DNA of 15,032 nucleotides from Sedimenticola sp. (GTDB lineage Bacteria > Pseudomonadota > Gammaproteobacteria > Chromatiales > Chromatiaceae): positions 1 to 15,032 of the forward strand of contig JALVUB010000312.1 in assembly GCA_027023915.1 (NCBI GenBank), given 5' to 3'. The notes under the pieces were generated by a model, which did no database searches, was not told the DNA's origin, and saw only the letters and a program-made list of their open reading frames with translations. This document shows, piece by piece, positions 7,533 to 13,789 of the stretch. The first letter of the stretch is position 1; each line of letters opens with the position of its first letter. Made by a program: the position numbers and the translations under genes.

Positions 7533-8309
7533 TCAACTCACCAGCAGATTGCGCATCAGGCTGAAGGCGTCCAGCATCATGCGTCCGAACTGGTCGCCCA
7601 GCCCGGGCAGCACCAGCAGAATCAAAAGAAAACCACCCAGGATCATCAGCGGGAAGCCCACCGCAAAGATGTTGAGCTGGGGCGCGGCGCGGGCGGTGAC
7701 ACCGAAGGCGATGTTCACCAACAGCAATCCGGTGACCGCCGGCAGGGCCACCAGCAGACCACCGGCAAACATGTAACTGCCCCAGGCGGCCACCTTCCAC
7801 CACTGCTCCGGCCCCATGCCCGCCAACCCCACCGGCAACAGCCGGAAACTGTCTGCCAGAAGCTGAATCAGCAGCAGGTGACCGTTGAGCGCCAGAAAAA
7901 TGAGCGTCACCAGAATCACGAACGCCTGGCTCACCACGGGCACCTGAACGCCGTTCTGCGGGTCAACCACCGAGGCGAAACCCAGTCCCATGCCCATGGC
8001 GATCCCCTGCCCGGCCACCACGAAAACCGCGAACACCAGTTGCAGGATGAATCCCATGGCCACTCCCGCCAGCAGTTGATGAACCGCCACCAACACCCCT
8101 TCCCCGCTGAACACCTTCACATCGGGCAGCGGCGGCAGCACCGGAACAAGCACAGCGGTGACTACGGCAGCCATCAGCAGCCGGGCACGCACCGGCAGGC
8201 CGCGGGTACCGAAAACGGGCGCGGAGAAAAAAAGCGCGGAAACCCGCAAGAAGGGCCAGATGAAACTGGCCACCAGTTGCATCAGCTCCTTTCCGGTGAG
8301 CTGCAACAT
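7533..8309 (-). CDS. fliR: FliR, export gate membrane protein
   Basis: From the ATG at 8309 this is 258 residues of a multi-spanning inner-membrane protein. It shows the family features MLQLTGKEL at the start, a GxxLGF-like segment followed by QxGMGLGFASVVDP, the LNGHLLLI stretch and a conserved APQLNIFAVGFPL segment. FliR joins FliP and FliQ in the helical FliP5Q4R1 export gate. A TTG at 8318 would overlap the fliQ stop as TTGA. I prefer the ATG because GGGAG lies 9 bases before it but directly abuts the TTG, and because characterised FliR proteins begin with MLQ. Confidence 0.96.
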   Translation of the reverse strand: MLQLTGKELMQLVASFIWPFLRVSALFFSAPVFGTRGLPVRARLLMAAVVTAVLVPVLPPLPDVKVFSGEGVLVAVHQLLAGVAMGFILQLVFAVFVVAGQGIAMGMGLGFASVVDPQNGVQVPVVSQAFVILVTLIFLALNGHLLLIQLLADSFRLLPVGLAGMGPEQWWKVAAWGSYMFAGGLLVALPAVTGLLLVNIAFGVTARAAPQLNIFAVGFPLMILGGFLLILLVLPGLGDQFGRMMLDAFSLMRNLLVS

Positions 8310-8314
8310 GGCGG

Positions 8315-8587
8315 TCAACTCCCAATGAAGTCCGGTATGGCCTGAAACAGGCCCACGGTGAAATCAGTGAGCACGCCCAACATCCAGGAGCCGGCCACCA
8401 CCAGCGCCAGCACCAGGACGATGAGCTTGGGAATGAAGCTCAGCGTCATCTCCTGAATCTGTGTGGCCGCCTGCAATATGCCGATGAGCAGACCCACGGC
8501 AAGGGCGCTGAGAAGCAGGGGCACGGCCAGCAGCGTGGTCACCGTAAGAGCGTTCTTGCCCACTTCGAGAACCGTTTCCGGTGTCAT
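8315..8587 (-). CDS. fliQ: FliQ, export gate membrane protein
   Basis: This is a 90-residue protein with two hydrophobic hairpin helices, about residues 15-37 and 50-75. The segment between them contains the family's ILQAATQIQEMTLSFIPK loop. Length and sequence fit FliQ, four copies of which pack with FliP and FliR in the export gate. The ATG follows the fliP stop by 9 bases, with GGAGGGG immediately upstream. The start is unambiguous. Confidence 0.97.
   Translation of the reverse strand: MTPETVLEVGKNALTVTTLLAVPLLLSALAVGLLIGILQAATQIQEMTLSFIPKLIVLVLALVVAGSWMLGVLTDFTVGLFQAIPDFIGS
8319..8323 (-). promoter_or_regulatory. Ribosome binding site deciding the fliR start
   Basis: GGGAG inside the last fliQ codons lies 9 bases before the fliR ATG at 8309. 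It leaves no space before the alternative TTG at 8318, so it favours the ATG. Confidence 0.5.
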
Positions 8588-8596
8588 GCCCCCTCC

Positions 8597-9340
8597 TCAG
8601 CGGTAGAAACTGGATGCCAGCGTGCCCATGATGAGAGACCAGCCGTCCACCAGCACGAACAGCATCAGCTTGAACGGCAGCGAGATAATCATTGGCGAAA
8701 GCATCATCATGCCCATGGCCATGAGCACGCTGGCCACCACAAGGTCGATGACCAGAAAAGGCAGAAAGATGAGAAAGCCGATCTGGAAGGCGGTCTTCAG
8801 CTCACTGGTGACGAATGCAGGCAGCAACAGCGAAAAAGGCACCTGATCGCGGGAAGGCAGTCCGTCCCTCCCGGAGATGCGGGTGAACATGAGCAGATCC
8901 TCTTCCCGCGTCTGGTTCAGCATGAATTCGCGGAACGGCTGACCGGCCCGGCTCAAGGCGGTTTCGGCATCGATCTTGTCATCCAGATAGGGCTTGACGC
9001 CGTTGTCATAGGACTGCTGCAACACCGGCGCCATGATGAACAGTGAGAGAAAGAGCGCCAGCCCCAGCAGAATCTGGTTGGAGGGGGTCTGGGCCGTGCC
9101 CAGCGCCTGACGCAGTATGGCCAGCACCACGATGATGCGGGTGAAGGAGGTCATCATGATGAGAGCCGCCGGCAGCAGGCCGAGCACCGTCATCAGCAAC
9201 AACACCTGGATGGTGACGCTGTAGGTCTGACCACCATTGGCGGCGGGAGTGACGGTCACCGCCGCCAGCCCGTTTTGAGCCAGTGCTGTCTGACAGTATC
9301 CCAGCAGCAACGGCAGCACCAGCAACCCCAGCCGTTTCAC
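8597..9340 (-). CDS. fliP: FliP, export gate membrane protein (GTG start)
   Basis: The product is 247 residues. It has a cleavable-looking signal peptide (residues 1-21, ending ALA before Gln), followed by the FliP core with about four membrane segments. Family motifs visible include MMTSFTRIIVVLAILRQALG, TPSNQILLGLALFLS, and the C-terminal DLVVASVLMAMGMMMLSP. Five FliP subunits form the export channel with FliQ and FliR. The start is GTG, sharing its last two bases with the fliO TGA (GTGA overlap). GGAGG lies 6 bases upstream, and the signal peptide begins exactly there. Confidence 0.97.
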   Translation of the reverse strand: MKRLGLLVLPLLLGYCQTALAQNGLAAVTVTPAANGGQTYSVTIQVLLLMTVLGLLPAALIMMTSFTRIIVVLAILRQALGTAQTPSNQILLGLALFLSLFIMAPVLQQSYDNGVKPYLDDKIDAETALSRAGQPFREFMLNQTREEDLLMFTRISGRDGLPSRDQVPFSLLLPAFVTSELKTAFQIGFLIFLPFLVIDLVVASVLMAMGMMMLSPMIISLPFKLMLFVLVDGWSLIMGTLASSFYR

Positions 9341-9750
9341 TGTCCGCCTCCGTTCATCAAGCGGGCAAGACGCGCGCCAAAGCCCGACTCATCCTTTTCG
9401 TCGTCCATCACGCCTTGGAGCGGCTTCTCCAGCACATGAAGGGTCCGCACCACACCGGGCGCAACACCCACCACCAGTTGGGTCTCGCCAACCTGCACCA
9501 CCACAATCCGTTCCCTGGAGCCCAGGGCGATGCCCCCCACCAGACGCATGTTGCGGGCGCCACCCAAGGGATTGTGTTGCACCCGCCGCACCAGCCAGGC
9601 CAACAGCAGCACCAGGGCCAGCACCAGGGCCAGGCCGCCCATCACCTGCGCCAGCTCGGCGCCGAAATCCACTCTCGGCGCCGTCGCCTTGTCGGCGGCA
9701 ACCGCCGAGGCCGGCAGCAGCGCGCACAGTGGAAGCGCCAGCCGGCCCAT
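9337..9750 (-). CDS. fliO: FliO, export gate assembly protein
   Basis: This is a 137-residue protein with a hydrophobic N-terminus that could be a signal peptide (residues 1-19, ending SAVAA). A membrane segment spans about 34-54, followed by Arg-rich residues and a small cytoplasmic domain (GGIALGSRERIVVVQVGETQLVVGV) typical of FliO. FliO helps assemble FliP in the export gate and is the most variable part of the apparatus. The ATG overlaps the fliN stop by one base (TGATG). Family members differ in whether they keep a cleaved N-terminal segment; this one appears to. Confidence 0.93.
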   Translation of the reverse strand: MGRLALPLCALLPASAVAADKATAPRVDFGAELAQVMGGLALVLALVLLLAWLVRRVQHNPLGGARNMRLVGGIALGSRERIVVVQVGETQLVVGVAPGVVRTLHVLEKPLQGVMDDEKDESGFGARLARLMNGGGQ

Positions 9751-10199
9751 CAGCGCAGCCTCCGGACCCGCTCCTCCGGGCTCACCACGTCGGTAAGCCG
9801 GATACCGAAGCGGTCATTCACCACCACCACCTCGCCGTGGGCCACCAGAGTGCCGTTCACCAGCACGTCCATGGGCTCGCCAGCCAGCCGGTCGAACTTC
9901 ACCACCGATCCGCGCTTGAGCTCCATCAGCTCGCGGATGGTCATGCGGGTGCGCCCCACCTCCATGGAGAGCGTCACCGGAATATTGAGAATCACATCCA
10001 GGCTGGGATCGGCCCTCGGCGCCTCCTCGCCCTCGGCAAGCTCGTCGAACGGCGCTTGCGCCTCCTTCGCCGTGGCCTGTTGCCGCGCGCCACTCTCCGA
10101 CTGGGCCCCTCCGTCATCCTGTACTCTGGCCTCTTCCCGAAGCTGCTCCTCAAGGGGCATCTCTTCCGCCATTTCCGCTTCTGCCGCTTGCTCGCTCAT
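9750..10199 (-). CDS. fliN: FliN, C-ring switch protein
   Basis: The protein is 149 residues. The C-terminal SpoA/FliN domain lies at about 73-149, with LDVILNIPVTLSMEVGRT, LKRGSVVKFDRLAGEP and NDRFGIRLTDV. The first 70 residues are a strongly acidic, Gln- and Ala-rich extension, common but variable among gammaproteobacterial FliN proteins. FliN forms the base of the C-ring with FliM and binds the FliH-FliI export complex. The ATG overlaps the fliM TGA by 4 bases (ATGA), and GGAGG lies 9 bases before it. Confidence 0.96.
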   Translation of the reverse strand: MSEQAAEAEMAEEMPLEEQLREEARVQDDGGAQSESGARQQATAKEAQAPFDELAEGEEAPRADPSLDVILNIPVTLSMEVGRTRMTIRELMELKRGSVVKFDRLAGEPMDVLVNGTLVAHGEVVVVNDRFGIRLTDVVSPEERVRRLR

Positions 10200-11206
10200 T
10201 TGCCTTCACCTCCTGCTTGGAATTGGAGAACCATGCCCTCCAAGGGTTGTTCGATCTTGATCCCGTTCTTGCCCTTGACCACCCCGAACTCGCCCTGGAG
10301 CAGCGGCACGCCCGCGGCGCGGACCACCACCCTTTCCGAAAGTTCCACGGGAATGAGGTCGCCCGGCGACAACCGCAGCACCTCGCCCAGGGTCATGGGC
10401 ACCTCAACCAGATTGCTGCTCACCTCCACCTCGGCTTTCAGCAGTTCCTGCCGCATGCGGGCCTGCCACTGGGCGTCGTCCAACATGCCGTTGTTCACCA
10501 GGCCGCTCTCCAGTTGCTCCCGCACGGGTTCCAGCAACGCAAGCGGCAACACCAGGTGCATCATGCCGCCACCGTCAAGCAGCTTGATCTGGTAACGGCT
10601 CACCACCACCCCTTCGGAGGCGGTGAGAATGGTGGTGAACTTGGGGTTCACCTCGGATTTGAGATAGTGGAAACCAAGCTCCGCCACCGGCTCCCAGGCT
10701 TCCGCCAAATTGGTGAAGGCCATTTCCAGGAGCATCTGCACGATGCGGCGCTCGGTGACGGTGAACTCCGTCTTGTCGGGGTCTTTCTTGAGATGACCGT
10801 CACCGCCGAAGAAGGTGTCCACGGCCAGGAACACCAGGGACGAGTCGAACACCACCAGCGCGGAACCTTTCAATGGCCGGATCTGCACCACGTTGATGGC
10901 CGATGGGATCTCGACGCTGTCGATGTATTCTCCGTATTTGCACAACTCCACCGGCTGCGCCTCGATCTCCACCGTCTGTTTGAACAGACGGTAGAGGCTG
11001 TTCTCATAACCGCGCACGAAGCGCTGGTTGATGACCTCCAACTGCGGGAAGCGGTTGCGTGAAAGGTGTTCCTGATCCTTGAAGTCGAATGGGATCACCT
11101 CGCCTTCCAGGGGCGGCGCGGAACCACCTCCGCCCACGCTTCCCTCCTCAACCCCGTTGAGCAGGGCATCCATCTCCTCGTCGGACAGTACGTTCTTGTC
11201 TGCCAT
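10196..11206 (-). CDS. fliM: FliM, C-ring switch protein with CheY-P docking motif
   Basis: From the chosen start this is 336 residues. The N-terminus reads LSDEEMDALLNG at about residues 7-18, matching the LSQ-E-IDALL motif that binds phosphorylated CheY in E. coli FliM. The middle CheC-like domain follows, with RFVRGYENSL and DTFFGGDG, and a SpoA domain closes the protein (VPMTLGEVLRLSPGDLIPVEL). FliM transmits the chemotaxis signal to the rotor. The ATG at 11206 is 4 bases after the fliL stop and has no convincing Shine-Dalgarno, so it probably depends on coupling to fliL. An ATG at 11254 would add 16 residues unlike FliM and is rejected. Confidence 0.97.
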   Translation of the reverse strand: MADKNVLSDEEMDALLNGVEEGSVGGGGSAPPLEGEVIPFDFKDQEHLSRNRFPQLEVINQRFVRGYENSLYRLFKQTVEIEAQPVELCKYGEYIDSVEIPSAINVVQIRPLKGSALVVFDSSLVFLAVDTFFGGDGHLKKDPDKTEFTVTERRIVQMLLEMAFTNLAEAWEPVAELGFHYLKSEVNPKFTTILTASEGVVVSRYQIKLLDGGGMMHLVLPLALLEPVREQLESGLVNNGMLDDAQWQARMRQELLKAEVEVSSNLVEVPMTLGEVLRLSPGDLIPVELSERVVVRAAGVPLLQGEFGVVKGKNGIKIEQPLEGMVLQFQAGGEGK

Positions 11207-11210
11207 CGTC

Positions 11211-11768
11211 TTACTGCACCACGAAACTGGTGAAATAAACCGCCTCCACGCCACTCATTCCGGCTTCCCTGGCCAGTGTTCTGTTCACTTGCTGAAGCGA
11301 CTTGGCGAGCAATTTTTCCTTTCCTTCACGGGAGGCCACGTCCTCGAATTTGAGGCTGCTGTAGAGCAGCAGCAAGTCGTTCCGCAGCACGGGTTTGTAC
11401 TGCTTCACCACCTCCATGAGGTCTGGATCATGAGACATCAGCTTCACCCTCAGCTGCATGAAGCGGGCCATGTGTTGATCCTTGAAGCTGACGACGAAAT
11501 CTGGATCGAGTTCGATATAGACCGGCGGACCCGCAACCTGCCGCGCCTGCCTCACCACGGGGGCGGCTGCCTTTGGCGCAGCGACTGCCTGCTGTTGCCG
11601 CTGTTGTTGGCCGCCATCATCCGACTTGTCCCTGAGCAGGAAATACCAGGCCGCGGCACCGCCCATGGCCAGCGACTGCACCACCACCAGAATGATGAGA
11701 ATAAGGGTCAGCTTGGAAGACTTCTTGCCGCCTTCAACATCGAGATCGAGATCTTCTTTCTTTGCCAT
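11211..11768 (-). CDS. fliL: FliL, stator-associated basal body protein
   Basis: This is a 185-residue bitopic inner-membrane protein. It has a short charged cytoplasmic N-terminus with several lysines, one membrane helix at about 20-44, a Gln/Ala/Pro-rich linker (55-80), and a periplasmic FliL domain (about 82-185) with VYIELDPDFVVSF and a C-terminal EAVYFTSFVVQ. FliL forms rings around stators and supports torque in known species. It is the first gene after the 171-base gap. AAGGAG lies 7 bases before its ATG, inside one arm of an inverted repeat, and a sigma-54-type promoter lies about 40 bases upstream. Confidence 0.96.
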   Translation of the reverse strand: MAKKEDLDLDVEGGKKSSKLTLILIILVVVQSLAMGGAAAWYFLLRDKSDDGGQQQRQQQAVAAPKAAAPVVRQARQVAGPPVYIELDPDFVVSFKDQHMARFMQLRVKLMSHDPDLMEVVKQYKPVLRNDLLLLYSSLKFEDVASREGKEKLLAKSLQQVNRTLAREAGMSGVEAVYFTSFVVQ

Positions 11769-11769
11769 C

Positions 11770-11818
11770 GCACGACTCCTTGCTGCTGTTTCGCAGATAC
11801 ACCAAGCAGGAGTCGTGC
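11770..11818 (-). repeat. Perfect 11-bp inverted repeat spanning the fliL leader
   Basis: On the minus strand GCACGACTCCT (11808-11818) is followed, after 27 bases, by its exact reverse complement AGGAGTCGTGC (11770-11780). The first arm overlaps the -24 element of the sigma-54 promoter. The second contains the fliL Shine-Dalgarno and ends one base before the ATG. In RNA read through from fliK the arms could pair and hide the ribosome binding site. An mRNA started at the promoter (predicted near 11794) would lack the first arm. The repeat is seen directly; the function is inference. Confidence 0.85.
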
Positions 11819-11820
11819 CA
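11805..11820 (-). promoter_or_regulatory. Sigma-54 (RpoN) promoter for fliL and downstream genes
   Basis: The minus strand reads TGGCACGACTCCTGCT. Compared with the consensus TGGCAC-N5-TTGCW, all -24 bases match, the GG to GC spacing is exact, and only one T of the -12 element is changed to C. It lies in the only sizeable intergenic gap. The predicted transcription start is near 11794, about 26 bases before the fliL ATG. In Pseudomonas and Vibrio this class of flagellar operon depends on RpoN with FleQ or FlrC. Confidence 0.75.
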
Positions 11821-11841
11821 AACGGAGAAACAAACCTTGAC

Positions 11842-11865
11842 CCAACAAAATCAGTTGGTTACCAA
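11842..11865. repeat. Nested short inverted repeats upstream of the fliL promoter
   Basis: The plus strand has CCAAC, 7 bases, then GTTGG (11842-11858). The last arm also belongs to TTGGTTACCAA (11855-11865), a 5-bp inverted repeat around one base. The segment is AT-rich for this genome and lies about 50-70 bases upstream of the predicted fliL transcription start. It is a candidate activator site, but no known consensus is matched. Confidence 0.35.
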
Positions 11866-11939
11866 AAGGGATTGAAAAAATGCCAGAGAGCCGTCACCAC
11901 AATGGGAAGCGCGCGGCGATTTTCCGGCGGGCAGCCGTT

Positions 11940-13301
11940 TCAAGCGTAGTAATCGACCAGGCCAAGGTTGTCACGCCCGGCCTCGCCGCCAATATGGAGC
12001 ACCATCGTCTCTTCTTCCCCGGCGTCGGCCCCGGCTCCTTGAGCGCCACCATTGAAGCCACCGCCGCCGAACCCTTCGCCCCGGGACGAGTTCTGGTTGC
12101 CGTGGTGAGACACGGATGCATCGAGAAGCGCCATGCCACTGTCGTTGAACAGTTCACGAAGGCGGGGCAACGCCGCCTCCAGCGCCTCCTTGACCTGGGA
12201 GTGGGCTGTGCTGAAATGGACCTGGGTACCGTTGCCGTCATGGCGCAGATTTACATCGATGGCGCCCAGGGTATCTGGATGGAGGCGCAGTTGAAGCTGA
12301 TGACGGCCATCCCGCACGGCATCCATCAGGTGGTGCGCCATCTCCTTGCGCCAGGCTTCATGACCGAGAGGCGCGCGCACGGCCTGTTGCGCCACTGCCC
12401 CTTCGCCGCCCTTCGGCTGGGTGCCGTTGACGGCATGGAATTGATGGGTTCCCGATGTCTTGTCGGTGCCAAGGCTCAGCGATGCCGAGTTCACCGTCTT
12501 CACATCCACCGGCTGGTCATCAGTGGCATCCTTTCCCTTGGCTGTTTTTGTGTCGGCGGACACGGCGTGCGGCACCACATCGTTTCGTGCTGCCTGCTCC
12601 AAACCTTTTTGAAGAATGGCCCCGTCGCTTCTTCCGTTTGCCTGTGCTGTCACGCTTTCCCCCGCCCCGATCTTTTCATCCCTGGACGCTTTTCCGGCCG
12701 CGACGGTCATAACAGGCCCACCGGCAGGAGACAACGGACGACTACCGGCGGAAAGCGGCTCGTCCCCGTCCACGGGTACAGACCGTGCCCCGGGTTGGTG
12801 CGGGAAGACGGAAATCGCCACTGGCGCCACCGGTGGCGGGTCGTTCCGAAACACCCCGGCGACCGGCGCATCCCCGGCACCGGCATCGTCTTTCTTCTCC
12901 GTTTCCGGCAAGGGCTTGCCGGACACCGGCAAGTATTGTTTTGTCTGGTTCTCGCCACCCTGAATCACTTCTCCATCCAGCATGGCCAACAACGCCCGAT
13001 CCTCACCTGTCTTCTCGGACAGCGCGGTGGCGGCCGCATTCCGGGTGTCCTGAACGGGCTTTCCCCCGACAGGCGTCTCTGTAACGGATACAGCTGAAAC
13101 CGCTTGTTTCACCACCTTCTCCAGATCAGCCTCCTGGCCATCAGCCTTTATCGAGAACAGCGCCGTCTGGCTGTCTCCGGCTTGTTGGATGAGCATCTGG
13201 AAGGAGACAGCCTCTCCGACGCTGGAAGACGTTCCACCGGCGGCATTCTCCATTGCCGCGGCAGTTTCGGGCACGGTGCTGGTAACCAGAAGGTCGATCA
13301 T
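11940..13301 (-). CDS. fliK: FliK, hook-length control protein
   Basis: The product is 453 residues. The first 300 or so are low-complexity and rich in Ala, Gly, Pro, Asp and Thr, as expected for the secreted ruler part. The conserved Flg_hook C-terminal domain is at about 315-400, with the signature LQLRLHPDTLGAIDVNLRHD. A Gly-rich tail follows. FliK is exported during hook growth and contacts FlhB to switch substrate class when the hook reaches its set length. The ATG overlaps the fliJ stop by 4 bases (ATGA), with AGGAAAG upstream. A 171-base gap follows, with a T6 run at about 11875-11880 but no convincing hairpin terminator. N-terminal sequence is poorly conserved in this family. Confidence 0.93.
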   Translation of the reverse strand: MIDLLVTSTVPETAAAMENAAGGTSSSVGEAVSFQMLIQQAGDSQTALFSIKADGQEADLEKVVKQAVSAVSVTETPVGGKPVQDTRNAAATALSEKTGEDRALLAMLDGEVIQGGENQTKQYLPVSGKPLPETEKKDDAGAGDAPVAGVFRNDPPPVAPVAISVFPHQPGARSVPVDGDEPLSAGSRPLSPAGGPVMTVAAGKASRDEKIGAGESVTAQANGRSDGAILQKGLEQAARNDVVPHAVSADTKTAKGKDATDDQPVDVKTVNSASLSLGTDKTSGTHQFHAVNGTQPKGGEGAVAQQAVRAPLGHEAWRKEMAHHLMDAVRDGRHQLQLRLHPDTLGAIDVNLRHDGNGTQVHFSTAHSQVKEALEAALPRLRELFNDSGMALLDASVSHHGNQNSSRGEGFGGGGFNGGAQGAGADAGEEETMVLHIGGEAGRDNLGLVDYYA

Positions 13302-13789
13302 CTGTGGGCTTTCCTGCGTTGTAACGGACTTGACCTTGTGCCAAACAATTTACGTGCCAGATTGCCTGAAACGGCTGCCCTTTCGTCCATCTGCTGCTGT
13401 TCCACCCGGTCTTGCCGTCGCCGTTGTTCCCTGGTGCGCCGTTCCACCAGTTTTTCCACCGCTTTGCGATCAACACGGCATGAAAGCCAGTGTTGCCGCC
13501 TCTGCTCCACCACCAGGCGGCACTGCTCCACCAGACGCCGCTGCTGCCCCAGGGCCTGGTCCAGGCGTGAAAGAAAAATGTGATATTCGTTCAGTTGTCC
13601 CATGGCCATGCCCTGGCTTCCGGCCCGCTCCAGCCGTTGCAGATACTGGCGGCGAAACTCCTTGAGCTCCTCCAGCCGTCCCTCCTGACGCCGCAGGTGC
13701 TTTCTGCTTTCGGCAAATTCACGCCGGGCCTGACGCTCGCGCGCCTGGTTCAACCTGGCCACTGTGTTCAAGGAGTGAGGTTTTTTCAT
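13298..13789 (-). CDS. fliJ: FliJ, flagellar export ATPase stalk protein
   Basis: This is a 163-residue highly charged protein, almost wholly predicted alpha-helical coiled coil and rich in Arg, Gln, Glu and Leu, with no membrane segment. Sequence and size fit FliJ (147 in Salmonella), which inserts into the FliI hexamer like the gamma subunit of F1-ATPase and links it to FlhA. The start overlaps the fliI TGA by 4 bases (ATGA), and GAGGAG lies 8 bases upstream. Position between fliI and fliK supports the call, since FliJ sequence alone is weakly conserved. Confidence 0.93.
   Translation of the reverse strand: MKKPHSLNTVARLNQARERQARREFAESRKHLRRQEGRLEELKEFRRQYLQRLERAGSQGMAMGQLNEYHIFLSRLDQALGQQRRLVEQCRLVVEQRRQHWLSCRVDRKAVEKLVERRTREQRRRQDRVEQQQMDERAAVSGNLARKLFGTRSSPLQRRKAHR

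Noticed and set aside
8310..8318. TTG start for fliR overlapping the fliQ stop
   Set aside because: The GGGAG site directly abuts the TTG but is well spaced from the ATG at 8309, and known FliR proteins begin at the equivalent of MLQ.
11870..11939. Possible rho-independent terminator after fliK (T6 run on the minus strand)
   Set aside because: The T run is present, but I find only 3-4 bp stems nearby (such as CGGC/GCCG well before it), not adjacent to the run. Read-through from fliK into fliL remains possible.
11880..13097. Plus-strand open frame of 405 codons antisense to fliK
   Set aside because: FliK is supported by its conserved C-terminal hook domain and by operon position; the antisense frame shows no domain.
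13325..13350. Second sigma-54-like sequence (TTGGCACAAGG) near the end of fliJ
   Set aside because: The -24 half is present, but there is no GC at the required -12 spacing.
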